From contig JAAONU010000010.1 in assembly GCA_012932295.1 (NCBI GenBank), positions 26,479,605-26,543,604 of the forward strand: a stretch of DNA of 64,000 bases, written 5' to 3'. The notes beneath the pieces were generated by a model. That model did no database searches. It was not told the DNA's origin and saw nothing but the letters and a program-made list of their open reading frames with translations. The translations under genes and the position numbers were made by a program. Source of the DNA: Cyclina sinensis (lineage: Eukaryota > Mollusca > Bivalvia > Venerida > Veneridae). Below, in pieces: positions 43,701 through 54,684 of the stretch (the first letter of the stretch is position 1; every line of letters starts with the position of its first letter).

Positions 43701-46700
43701 AATTAGAATGTAGTGGGTGGGGTTTTAATCGCTGTTGTAAAATTAGAATGCAGTGGATGGGGTTAAAATCCTTGTTTTAAAATTAGAATGTAGTGTGTGG
43801 GGTTATTATCGTTGTAAGTTGTAAAATTAGAATGTAGTGGGTGGGGTTTTAATCGCTGTTGTAAAATTAGAATGTAGTGGGTGGGGTTATAATCCCTGTT
43901 GTAAAATTAGAATGTAGTGGGTAGGGTTATAATCGCTGTTGTAAAATTAGAATGTATTGGGTGGGGTGATAATCCCTGTTGTAAAATTAGAATGTAGTGG
44001 GTAGGGTTTTAATGGCTGTTGTAAAAATAGAATGTAGTAGGTCGGGTGATAATCCCTGTTGTAAAATTAGAATGTAGTGGGTGGCTTTTTAATCACTGTT
44101 GTAAATTTAGAATGTAGTGGGTGGGGTTTAAATCCCTGTTTTAAAATTAGAATGTAGTGAGTGGGGTTATAATCCCTGTTGTAAAATTAGAATGTAGTGG
44201 GTGGGGTTATAATCCCTGTTGTAAAATTATAATGTAGTGGGTGGGGTTAAAATCGCTAGAAACACAACTGTATCTGGTTAAACCGCTAGTAATATTTTGT
44301 TTATACGTGTTTATTTAAAACTATTGTAACACCAGTATCAGCAATTTTTTTCCACGGTAAAATTCCATATTTTAACGAACACAACATAACATAAAGTTAT
44401 CTACATAATAAAATATGTTACATGAGAAGAAAAAGTGGTCGATGTAAGAGAGGAAAGGCATTCCATAGTATGTGAATCATGAGTTGTTACAAAGCGTAAC
44501 TAACAGCGGACGAAGCCTACCATGTGACTGTTCACGCCTTTCGTGATCAGAATCTAAAGTAGAAACAGGATAGAACCGCTACATTACATGCATTGTTGAA
44601 ACATGCACTGCCCCATCTCATGCTGGCGAGATTTATCTTTCATATAATTTTCTTACGAACAAGCAAGTGCGTAACAGCAAGATGCAATACATCTTAGAAT
44701 AAACAACCCAGGGCGGGATTCGAACTCCGGTCTTAGCACATCAAAGGCCAACACTCTAACCACTGAGAAAAGAATCGATTCTCTGACGCAGATATCAGAG
44801 GTTGTATTTATACAATTATAGGAAGGTATCAACTTGACCGCAACAATTTCAAAACTTTAAATTTCAATGCCATGATTGAGCGGATCAGTGGTCGAGTGGT
44901 AACTCGCTGGAAGTATAACCCAGGGGTCCCAAGATCGATCTCTTGCGCCTCCACTAACATTACTAACTGTCTTTTGGATGAGGCGTTCAAACGAGGTCCC
45001 ATGTATCAGTGCTGTACACTGAGAATGTAAAAGAACCAAGGGTGTCTCTGGAACGGGATGCCTTCTGAATCCTGCACTACCCCCACAACTAAAAAACAAA
45101 ACTAATCTGTGCAGGGGACGTCGGTCATATGGGCAACCGGTACCGACGATAATATACTCAAATAGATAGATAGAGCGGCTTCTTACCTGTCAGTTGGGTT
45201 GCAAAGCATGACAATTATTTTTGCGTTTGGATTTAAATGTTTGATTACATCAAAGTTCGTATATGGTAATCCTGAAATATTGTTCATCATAGCTTGTTTC
45301 ATGATGAATTTATTCTCCCACATGACGGAAGGGGTGAAGTCACCTGCAAAAAAATGTACACATCGTTTAATTAGAATCCTTACCTGACTGACACATGATC
45401 ACAGTTTTGTTTTCTCTTCAGCATAAAAAAAACATTATGTACAGAACAGGTGCGTTTTCACTGCTATCTGAAGTCTTTATGCAAATGATACAGGGAGAAA
45501 AGGAATGTGTTTGTACCTCGATTATTTTCTCGATAATTGTGTGAACAATCAATTTAAAGGTTAACTGGTTTCACGTGAGCAAAGTTCGTTTTACATATTT
45601 GACAAATTGTCAAACAATTACTTCTTTTTATCTTACGACCCATTCGTCGATAAATAAAAATTTATACGACCATTTCATGGATTACCTTATTTTTGATTTA
45701 TGCATCATTGTACGACAGTTTTCATTAAATGTATTTTTAATGAATATACTTCTTTTATTTTTAATTTCGTTGACAATTAAATGGCGTGATGATTCAGCAA
45801 CCCAACATCTTTTTGTAGTGAATATTAGAAAAGCCATTAGTAAATGAGAAAAAAAAAGATTACGTGCTTCTAGTTCATTCTGTTTTGATAGTATCAAATG
45901 CATGACTAATAATAAAACACACCTATGTTCGTTTCTAAATTAACCTAGAAGTTCACTTGTCTGAGATAACTCTTAACTAAATCACTAAACATCAAGTTTC
46001 AAAATATTCACCAAAGATTGCATTATGGTATCCGTCCTTTGTCGTTATCTGTTTGATGTCAGTCTCAACAGCACTGTAGAAATAATGCAGGTAGTCCGAC
46101 AAATTCGGATATCCGACTGAAATTGTAAAAATAATGCAGGTAGTCCGACAAATTCGGATATCCGACTGAAATTGTAAAAATAATGCAGGTAGTCCGACAT
46201 ATTCTGATATCCGACTGAAATTGTAAAAATAATGCAGGTAGTCCGACATATTCGGATATCCGACTGAAATTGTAGAAATAATGCAGGTAGTCCGACAAAT
46301 TCGGATATCCGACTGAAATTGTAAAAATAATGCAGGTAGTCTGACATATTCTGATATCCGACTGAAATTGTAAAAATAATGCAGGTAGTCCGACATATTC
46401 GGATATCCGACTGAAATTGTAGAAATAATGCAGGTAGTCCGACATATTCTGATATCCGACTGAAATTGTAAAAATAATGCAGGTAGTCCGACAAATTCGG
46501 ATATCCGACTGAAATTGTAAAACTGAGAGCTAACTTCTTCTTTTAACTTAAACATACAATTATAATATAAAACTTGGGACGGAATAATAAAAGAAAAATG
46601 TTCCTTTTTTCTCATAAATTTATACTGTAATATAATAATAACATTATAAAGATTTACACGACGTTAATTTTAAGGATTTGTTGCTCCGCCACATGCTCAC

Positions 46701-49119
46701 AACATTTCCTATATATTTTTTTCAATGTGTATAATGTATAAATGTAAATATGACTTTTAATATATTTACCTTTGTAAGCTTTGCTTACTCGTCTCATATA
46801 ATTCTATATTGAATGGCATTTGTACTTTTATTAATTTTATTATGAATGTGATATTTATGATGTACATGTGATGAGACGTAAATAAACTATTTGAATTGAA
46901 TTAAATTGAATTGAATTGCTTACCAAAACGCAGGTTTGTAAACCAGTGGTTGGCAGGGCGGACATTTCTGGATATGAGGGGGTGACTCACAAGACGGTTG
47001 AACAAGTCATTAGTTCCGCAATTTGGCATTCCGACGACATAAAAATATGGCAAACATTTCAATGTGGTTTCATCCGTAAACACAACACTCTGCTCCTCCC
47101 AACATGGCGATTTGTAGTTTGGTAAAAATGGAAGGCTTTCCTGTAAAAAATCGCATATTCAAGAAATCATCTTACCTTGTACAATGGAGAGAAAGTGGTG
47201 ACCTCAGCAAACCCATGAAAAATGTCATTTGAAGAAAATAGGTGCTTTAGATAGTGGCTTAAAAAGACAGATTCGTGTGAATAAATACGCAGGTATTTCT
47301 TTAAATATTGGTCAAGTAAATACGCGCTTTACTTTTTATATATCAATATGATACAAACAATAAAGGGAATATTAAGTGTCCGCCTCACACCACACCGGTG
47401 ACCGAAAACAAACTGTAAAGAAATGTTTGTTTTTCCAAAGATGCAGCGTTTAAGTGATGGTTGGATAAGGTGATTTCGGTAAAAATTCTCATTTTTCGAA
47501 GCAAGTGATACAGTTTTGGGATACAAACCGTGAGTTCGGGCGTTGTATCAATTCTTTTGAAAATAGTCTTTTCATCAATCGTTTCGTTTTCTGTCGTTGT
47601 GCTGTTATAATACGATGAGGTTTGACGGCTTCCCCTTTCCAAGAGTAAATCTAAAACTAAAGAAAACAATCTCAGTAACTTTTTACATAAATTACGTCTT
47701 CTTGTCAGTACTATTCTTGTAAAATCTCTTGTTTATTTGCAGGTGTAGGGAACCAAAGAATAAATTATGGTTCAGTAGAATAATTCAGTTTTCATAAAGA
47801 TAAGTTTTAGTTTTAAAAGTAACCAAGATGCAGGGAAGTCAAAATAAATGCCGAGAGTCGCGAGTATAAGTTTATAGATGGAAAAAAAGTCTTTCAATAT
47901 AGTGTATATTTGATTAATGAAAGGTCCAGCCATAAAAAGAGTTGTTTTTTACCTCATTGAACTGGACTTCAGTAGATATGATGTAGTTGTTGTTGTTGTT
48001 GTAGAAGAATTCTAAACGTTTTATGACAAGTCCAATCATATACAGACGAGGTAATTTACGTAATTCAAATTTACATGATAACTAGTTTTGTCATCTTTAC
48101 GAATATCAAAATTATTGTATAAAGTAATTAATGAATTACTTCATCATTTTTGCCCATCAGGGAAAGTGTATGTAGATCCTGGAGATGCAGGCAAACAGAC
48201 ACGTTTTAGCTCCCCCTGGAACGTTCTGAAAATCCCTTAGCTATAGTTCGGCTTGGTTCCAGGCATAAAAAATAAAGCATGCTAAAAGGTAATAGAAATC
48301 AGCCAACTTTTGTCTTTCTGTAGAGTAATGTGGTCTTATATCGCCTGATTAACTTCAATCTGTTGACGCTTTCTGATTTATTTTGATTGCAAGGAACGAG
48401 CCAGCTATACCGTTACTTCCATTACTTATAATCTTAAAAGTTCACTAAAATTCTTTACGAATAATATTCGAGATAGATATAAACAAATGGTTATTTACAC
48501 GTATTTGTAATATGACCGCCATATTGTGGTATTCTATTTGTAATAGTTCCATTTTTGGCGCTGTTTTCATCAGTTTCATGTAGATTCACCCAAACAAGGA
48601 AAGTTAATAGCAGGAATGCAGCGACACCTGGCGTGTACTTCCAGACGTCACGTGATCTGCAAAATGTACGTGAAGCAAATCACATTTTAAATATCATTAA
48701 ATAAAAATTTAATTCTGTATTTGGTTTAAAATCATTACAAATGATTATTCCTAAAACGTTTATGACTTCAATTAATAAATATTTAAGGTAATCTCTTATT
48801 AAACTTGAAATCTTCAGCTGATTCGTGCATTTGGTCCTTGCTAATAAAACAATGCAGATGTTCTTAAACAGACGGACAGGCACGGTTTGTTATATTCCTA
48901 AATCTAACATAAGTCATAAGCCATGAGAGGACCTATCTGACGCTATGTTTTTTTAGGAGTTTACATGATATGGAATGTAAAAAGAAACAGAAATATTATT
49001 ATTGTTTTTAATATTATTTATATTATATTCTATTTTTTTTTAAATATCACAAGTGGAAATTGTAACTTGTTAGCTTACCTCACGAGAAATATTTTCGACA
49101 ACATTTTGATCATAACCAT
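40325..49119 (-). CDS. CHST15-like: Carbohydrate sulfotransferase 15-like paralogue B, nine exons
   Basis: Exons from 5' to 3' on the minus strand: 49119-49079, 48657-48590, 47656-47529, 47140-46924, 46116-46012, 45343-45187, 42417-42231, 41385-41238, 40785-40325. Phases match paralogue A exon by exon; lengths of exons 4, 5, 6 and 8 are identical. Predicted 503 residues, type II Golgi protein with membrane segment at about residues 22-42. The 5'-PAPS loop is VVGMPNCGT (Asn119 where Lys is expected). The 3' motif is CNPTDR (residues 234-239). The core ends with DFYRPYNLRLSRLL. It continues into a unique tail of ten-residue Asn/Thr-rich repeats. An in-frame TAG just upstream of the ATG limits the start. 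Exon 2 has an ambiguous end (see findings). The exon 5 acceptor lies in a nine-copy array. Confidence 0.8.
40330..40605 (-). repeat. 30-nt coding repeat in the sulfotransferase B tail
   Basis: About nine 30-nt units (minus strand aacaatgctataacttacga + taaaacatca) encode ten-residue Asn/Thr/Tyr/Lys repeats with several N-x-T/S sequons. Divergence rises toward the stop codon. Paralogue A ends right after the family C terminus and has no such tail. Confidence 0.85.
41238..41385 (-). CDS. CHST15-like: Sulfotransferase B exon 8
   Basis: Encodes SRILIGLYPLHVKNVLKAFP, then KQIHIIKTEDYYKD, ending LQEVFTFLDVG. Clear CHST15-type segment including the E-D pair. Donor G|GTAAGT, phase 1. Confidence 0.88.
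42231..42417 (-). CDS. CHST15-like: Sulfotransferase B exon 7
   Basis: Completes an Arg codon and reads LYDDFVHLANLKLATAGRD, then EFHKDVSNALLRFHVC. 187 nt, one codon longer than in A. Ends phase 0 at CTA|GTAAGG. Confidence 0.83.
43262..44260. repeat. 40-nt minisatellite, about 25 copies
   Basis: Unit gtagtgggtggggttataat + ccctgttgtaaaattagaat. Variation is concentrated at ggttataat/ggtgataat and ccctg/cgctg/ggctg. In intron 6 of sulfotransferase B. Confidence 0.93.
44480..44775 (-). mobile_element. Possible tRNA-derived SINE, family 3
   Basis: The minus strand from 44775 reads tctcagtggttagagtgttg, then gagttcgaatcccgccctgg, a tRNA-like head with A and B boxes. The body toward 44480 is unrelated to families 1 and 2 and its end is not defined. 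Confidence 0.45.
44878..45172 (+). mobile_element. tRNA-derived SINE, family 1
   Basis: Longest copy of the family: head gagcggatcagtggtcgagt, body with tatcagtgctgtacactgag and aaaagaaccaagggtgtctc, end ggtaccgacgataatatact then aaatagatagata. It stops about 15 nt before the exon 6 donor of sulfotransferase B, in the opposite orientation. Confidence 0.82.
45187..45343 (-). CDS. CHST15-like: Sulfotransferase B exon 6: 3'-phosphate motif
   Basis: Starts GDFTPSVMWENKFIMKQ and ends NPNAKIIVMLCNPTDR. Both the Arg and the Asp of the usual RDP motif are changed (Cys, Asn). Donor CAG|GTAAGA, phase 2. Confidence 0.87.
46012..46116 (-). CDS. CHST15-like: Sulfotransferase B exon 5 (innermost acceptor)
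   Basis: Encodes VGYPNLSDYLHYFYSAVETD and ends GYHNAIFG. With the innermost acceptor it is 105 nt, as in paralogue A. Eight further identical-looking acceptors lie upstream at 49-nt steps. Those at 46263 and 46410 would extend the exon in frame. Confidence 0.83.
46117..46520 (-). repeat. 49-nt array of a splice acceptor plus exon start
   Basis: On the minus strand each unit is the first 38 bases of exon 5 (tcggatatccgaatttgtcg ...) plus 11 bases of intron end (tacaatttcag). Acceptors lie at 46116 + 49k, k = 0-8, all with an intact TTTCAG|TCGG/TCAG junction. No indels. All three minus-strand frames are open through the array. Confidence 0.95.
46521..46923. other. Intron 4 of sulfotransferase B, remainder
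   Basis: AT-rich sequence between the acceptor array and exon 4; nothing else recognised. Confidence 0.5.
46924..47140 (-). CDS. CHST15-like: Sulfotransferase B exon 4: 5'-PAPS loop
   Basis: Starts ESLPFLPNYKSPCWEEQ and contains FYVVGMPNCGTNDLFNRL. Asn sits where the PAPS-binding Lys is expected. Ends CGTTTTG|GTAAGC, phase 1. Confidence 0.87.
47529..47656 (-). CDS. CHST15-like: Sulfotransferase B exon 3: stem
   Basis: Encodes LDLLLERGSRQTSSYYNSTT and ends RIDTTPELT at phase 0. Contains NST and NET glycosylation sequons, typical of a lumenal stem. Donor ACG|GTTTGT. Confidence 0.75.
48590..48657 (-). CDS. CHST15-like: Sulfotransferase B exon 2: transmembrane segment
   Basis: Encodes SRDVWKYTPGVAAFLLLTF and ends PCLG|GTGAAT (phase 1), which joins exon 3 in frame and completes a membrane segment. 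A longer exon like that of A would end at T|GTAAAT (48499) but would need one base fewer in the TTTT run at 48600-48603. With the sequence as given, the short version is the only intact one. Confidence 0.55.
49079..49119 (-). CDS. CHST15-like: Sulfotransferase B exon 1
   Basis: ATG at 49119 encodes MVMIKMLSKIFLV and splits an Arg codon at AG|GTAAGC (phase 2), as in paralogue A. TAG lies three codons upstream (TAG AAT TCA ATG), so this start region is bounded. Met3 is an alternative start. Confidence 0.6.
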
Positions 49120-51499
49120 TGAATTCTAAATTCCACGCAAAGAAGCCAGTTCTTCGAAAATTGTAAAAAGCATTTATTATATGCCTTTTTCCCCGTTACC
49201 TCGTGTTCCTATACCTTCTGATGTTACTTATTTAAATACTAAATGGTAAAATATACTCTTCAATTTTAATTTGGTGATCTTAAACATACGATTAAATGAT
49301 AATATTTTCAATCAATCTTTAATGAAAAATAAAACTAAAATACTCCATTTTGTATGTTATATCACAAGGAATGAAAACCTGTAGCTAAACAAAAATATGC
49401 ACCATTTGTATGAATACGTGTTGGAGGTTTGAATCAAACAGAATGAGAACTCCTTTAAGCCTTGGCTCGGTTCCTTAACTCAACATAATAGATCTAACCC
49501 GGCATGTCTGGCGCGCAGCTGGTTCTTTGTTCTCATTCAAAACAGAAAAAAAGGAGACGGAATGTCATACATTGACGGAATGTCATACGTTGACATGTTT
49601 CTTCATTCTTTGTTGCTCAATAAAACATTGCTGCTATAGACAAGAGACTAAATGTGATCAGAAAACGTCATAATGTTATTATCGAGAAAATGTTATTAAG
49701 ATTTGCTTAAAGTCTTGTAACACTTCCTATCATCAGCAGTAAAAATGTGACAATTAACTTTGTTCTTAATACTATTGTTCTTGTCCTTGCTTTTTTGTTG
49801 CAAAATGTCAAATAACACTTATTATTACTCACATATTATATGTCTGCATTTTTCCCCTTTTTTGCAATTAACTGAGATGCACAATTTAAAGAAATATTCA
49901 AGTTTTGTAAGAAATAAATGAGTAATAAATCTATCTAAAGGTTTACTAGTTGTAAATCAAAACGGGATGTGCTTTCGCGGGCTTTAGTCAAATAACGGCT
50001 GACAATAAATAATCCAAACTGATCCTTTGTATTGGGGACTTTTCTGGACTGTTTTGGGTATCAAGTACATATTTTCTGGCATTTTTTTTTTTTTTTCTCA
50101 ACACACTTGTCCGGTTTCTTAAGTTGAAAAATACCTTTTATTAGTTATGTGTTTGTTAAATGTGACGGCAGCGGTACGGCAAATAGCATGAGGGCCATTT
50201 ACAACTTAGAAGCCTACAAAGACATTAAGAAAATAGCATCAACGGTTCAGTTTTTTTTCCTGTTCTAAGCGAAATCTTTAAAAACTGTTAATGGCAAATG
50301 TCTTTTGTTAGCTTATGACATATATCTATGTGTTTGCGTCAGCTGTTTAAATCATTATTGTGAAGCGTTAACACACATGTTGCCAGCTAATTGGTTTTAA
50401 CATATAAAAAGGTTTCCCTTCATTTTCTTGTACATTTAACAGCATAGAAACTACTTCGACTCTGGACTAAATTATTTTAACCCATTTAATATGCCTTATG
50501 GGTTATGCCATCATTATCAGTTGGACGAGTTCATTTTCAAATAAAAGGGTTACAGATATAAATTATCAATTTCATTCTATTTAGGGAAGAAACTCATTTA
50601 AGTAAACAGGGAAGACCATGATCAGACACAGCATATCGCGGGTCTGATCAGGGTCTGCACTGTTTGCCTTAGGCTACTTTTGTACACGCTAGGTAGTAAA
50701 AGGTTTAACAAAATTCATTCTCTTTTTGTGTAAATTGCTCTGTGAAAAGGAGAAAAGTGAAGGGTCGATTTCAGAAAATGATGTTTAAATGCTAAGAACA
50801 AGATGAATAACTAGGTTATATAAACATATATAATATGTGTATATGTTTTTGATATACCTAAATCATGGTTGTAAATCTTCGGTATGTGCATAATGTAGGG
50901 TTGTTTTCGTATACTTGTATATATTGAACAATATTGTTCAACTTTGATATAATTGGATCTCAAATAAACATTTTATTAGGAAATGTGTATGTAGGTATGA
51001 ACTTTATGTCTATGAGAAAAAATGCATATTAAAAACCTTGAAATAAAATGATGTTAGTGATAAACTAGACAACAACAGATTTATTTTCACCTGGATATAT
51101 ATTGATAAGCAAGATTGATCACCATTTTGCAAGGAGGACTACCTGTGGACGACCTGTCTACCTGTTTTTGAATTGGGTTGTTTGGTCTGGGTACCGGGAA
51201 CAACAATCATAAAAAAAAAATATTTGCCTTATACAAATGAAACAAATGTAAACTTATGTGTATTTATCAAGAACTGGCATTGTGTGTTTGATTATAATGG
51301 GGTCAGAAGTTTTATTAAATAACACTTTACATGGCTTTATTTCTTATGAAGATCCAACTACCTTCCCAGAAAATCACAGAAACTTAATTCTTGGTAGTTA
51401 TGTTTATGTTCATGTTTAAGGGGAGACGATTTGGTCAAAACCTAAATATGGATTGCACTGTAATCGTATATTGATACTGTCATGGGACGTTGAATTAAA
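49120..51499. other. Intergenic between sulfotransferase B and the LINE remnant
   Basis: Should contain the promoter of sulfotransferase B near 49120-49400, without assignable motifs. A possible degenerate element lies at about 50474-50709, with ttaaccc-like and ggtttaac-like ends and a gatcagacacagcatatcgc centre. No exon is seen. Confidence 0.4.
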
Positions 51500-53960
51500 T
51501 TCTGACCCGGCTAGTGAATAGAAACTCTGAATGTATTGGTGAAGATATACGAATTGTGCACAACTTCGTGCGGAGATGGAACAAGTCTGGAATAAGTGTG
51601 AACGTGTTGATAACCTTGATGAAAGACAAAATCATATTGAATCTGTTTATGAAAACCTACAAGTACAGGTTGAAAATTTGTCTTATGAGAACTACATGAT
51701 AAGATTAGATATAGACGTCGTCCATGAATAATGTGAACATGACCTTGATAAACTTGAAACTGTTGAAGGCGCTGTAGAAAGATCAGAGAAAGAAGAACAC
51801 GAAAATAAAATAAGCATTTTTTGGTCTAGAAGAGCCTTATGATAAAACAAACGAATCCGTAGTGAAAAATATTTTGAATGTCGCTTTTCAAGTTTAAGAT
51901 TTCAAAGGTTACATTCCTGAAACATATAGTGTTGGTAAACAAAATGGCTCTTCACCACGAATGGTAACTGTCCAGTTTAATCTCTTTTCTACCAAACAAC
52001 AACGTTTTACCTGTTGAGATGAGCTACGCAATAGAGGAATAAGAATATCTGATACTCTCATCACACGTCAAAAACATATACTATCAGCTGAAATCCCAGG
52101 ACAAAACAGGATGTTATGCAAATGGAAAACGCCATATTATAAAGAAAAAACATGGCAGTCGCGAGTTTTTTATGAAAACAAAAATAAGAAATCTGTAACA
52201 ATATAGTATCGTAAGTATAGTATGGGTGGATGAGGTTCCAATCAGTCAGCCAGAAGCTAAAATAGATTAGCATTTAGGCCAATGCCCACCAGAACATGAA
52301 TTTAAAAATTAATATTGGAACATTAAAAGGGTTAAAAGGTAAAAAAAATCTGATTTAATTGAATAGCTATTCAATTTTGATATCCTTGAATTGTCAGAAA
52401 CTTGGGAAGAAGATTATTCTGAATCAGGATCGATACTTTTAAGTTACATTTATTTCTTAAAGCTATCAAGTATTCCAAAAATGGTAGAGCCAACGGATGA
52501 TGCCTGTAAAAGTTAAAAGGGAATTGTGTGACTATGTAAAGCGTTACACGTATCTAAAGCTTGAAATGTATAATAAATACAACAAATGATATAATCGTAT
52601 ATTTCTATTATACCTCCATTTGATTCACCTTTTTACATAGACAAGCCAGTCAAATGTATATGTTTGTTAGACGATGGAATTGTGAACATTTTGGAGTCAT
52701 TTCCAGACTGTAATGGCGGATCTGAGTGCTGGATATGGTGAGCTGAGTGAATGTGTAAAAGAGATGAACATTGAACATGTACAGGAATTAAATGATTAAC
52801 TGAAAGTTCCTGTTGACGTATTCGTCAGTCTTGCCACAAAACTGTAAACACCCAAGGGAGACAACAGATTGATCTTTGTAACATATTTTCTCTTCTTATT
52901 CTAAAAAGTTGACAGGGTGAAGCTGGAAAATTTACTTGTATATTAACAAATGGTTCAAGGGTTATTGGTAACTGTTTCTGTTCTGTGGCATTGCTACCAT
53001 TTATTTTGTCTTAGAGTTGCAGATTGGCCTACAGATTCGAGGCATCTCCCATGATGACTCGTATCAATTTACCAAGCATCAGAATTAGTAATGAAAATCA
53101 TGTCCCTGTTGCTGTTATAAACTTACATGTACCAGTATTGTTGCTTCAGAATGTTTTTTTCCAAATGAAAATTTTCAGAAACTTTTCTAATAACATTAGC
53201 AACAATAGTATTGATATCAATAACATTTTAACGTGTTTTAACAACTTAATGGTAGAAGCCGGAAAATCTTTTTGAACAAAAATAACTACGTAAAAAAGTA
53301 AAAGCCCTGACTGGTTTGACAACTCAAGTATGTTGTTAAAAAGAAAAAGAAATAAACTTTTAAGAAAGAATACAGACGCTGATTTACAAAATTATTTAAT
53401 AACCAAAATAGATTCAAACCTCTATTTAAGTCCAAGCAACAAGAACAGCAGCGTAAAAAGTTAGATGAACATGGTGAAAAAAACACAACAACAAACAAAC
53501 AAATGATTCAAAGTTATTCTGGTCAAAAATAACAAAATCAAGAATATGAGATCAAAAGTACACTTACATATTTCAACTGGAGAGTGGATAGAACACTGAA
53601 TCATTTCTAAATCCTGTTATGAAGATACAGACCAAATAGCAGACCAAACAAAAAAAATTGCTCAAATGTTTATTAAAATATCTGAAAACCAGTGTGGTTT
53701 TAAAAACAATTACTCAACTATAGAAATACATTTATCAGAGTTATCAACGTTATCTTAGCGAGGAAAAGGGGGAGCTTTATGGTTTTTTTTGTTGAGTTTG
53801 TAAAATGTTTTGATATAATATGACCATTACTGTGGAATGTTTTAAGAAGTAATTGTATCAAAGGTAGACATTTCAGTGCTCTTAAAGTATTGTATTATTG
53901 TACTGTATCATTAGATGAGTTACAAAACAAATATTTACATTTTTATGTTGTTAGACTCTT
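51500..53960 (+). mobile_element. Decayed non-LTR retrotransposon (LINE) with ORF1 and ORF2 traces
   Basis: Many stops and frameshifts, but ordered hallmarks remain. Near 51930: YSVGKQNGSSPRMVTVQF, the RVGxxxxxxPRxxxVxF motif of ORF1 proteins. Near 52370: FDILELSETWEEDYSES, the endonuclease ETW motif. Near 52712: ADLSAGYGELSE, a decayed GDLNAR motif. 52900-53060: a second endonuclease block (KFTC-type and a degenerate DY/F region). Near 53780: FFVEFVKCFDII, a decayed F(V)DFxKAFD reverse transcriptase motif. The YxDD box is not found, so the 3' half is missing or unrecognisable. Inactive. Confidence 0.72.
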
Positions 53961-54618
53961 TCAATTCTTAGAAATTTGCGGTCGACATAAAAATCAATTA
54001 GAAACTTTTACTTAATTTTACCATCTGATACGGGCTATTTACTCATGTTACCAGCTGATACTCGTAATGGCCTATAGCTCGATCACAATTTTGATACGTA
54101 TCTTATTTCTACATACGATATATTATGCATAGGCATTCCTCTGTGACAATGATCGCTGGCTAATCACTTACATATTTCTTTCATTCTCACGTGTTAGTTT
54201 GTATTTAGTCCTTTATGGGATCTGATCTAGCACATTTTACTATAGTAATGTCTCGGACAAGATATACTATACTGTAATTCCGGACTTCTTCTAGATTTTT
54301 ACACGTTTCATATATTAATGCATCACAATGCTTCAGTTTGTAGTTTAGGTAAACTTTGCTATACAGGTTCGCCTTCTAGGACTTATTATTATTATATTAA
54401 GGTTCATCATTTGTATGTGAATGTATGAATGGATTATTTACACGAAATGAAGGACTCACTTCGATTGTAGACAGATAACAATATTTAAAATAGATATATA
54501 GATAGTTGAAAATAAAAAAAATAAATAAATAAAAAAAATAATAATTTGATATTTCTTGATGGATTAATTTTTATTTCATTTTTAGAGATCCAGTAAATGA
54601 AAAACTTTAATAAGCAAA
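53961..54618. other. Intergenic, upstream of the ABCC gene
   Basis: AT-rich; an A-rich microsatellite-like patch lies at 54507-54545. Presumably contains the ABCC promoter and 5' UTR, not resolved. Confidence 0.4.
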
Positions 54619-54684
54619 ATGGTGGACAACAGAAACAGTCCGCATGATATTTTGTACACATTTTGCGGAAACGTTTTGTTTTGG
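54619..54684 (+). CDS. ABCC1-like: ABCC exon 1: start
   Basis: ATG in a strong context (CAAAATGG), with an in-frame TGA seven codons upstream. Encodes MVDNRNSPHDILYTFCGNVL FW in 22 codons; the CG-x-x-x-FW ending is typical of MRP N termini. Donor TGG|GTAAGT, phase 0. Confidence 0.78.

Noticed and set aside
50474..50709. Second piggyBac-like MITE
   Set aside because: TTAA-like ends are present but the inverted repeats are too imperfect to support the call; mentioned only as possible.
53024..53275. 83-codon plus-strand frame as an independent gene
   Set aside because: It falls within the decayed LINE, between endonuclease and reverse transcriptase traces.
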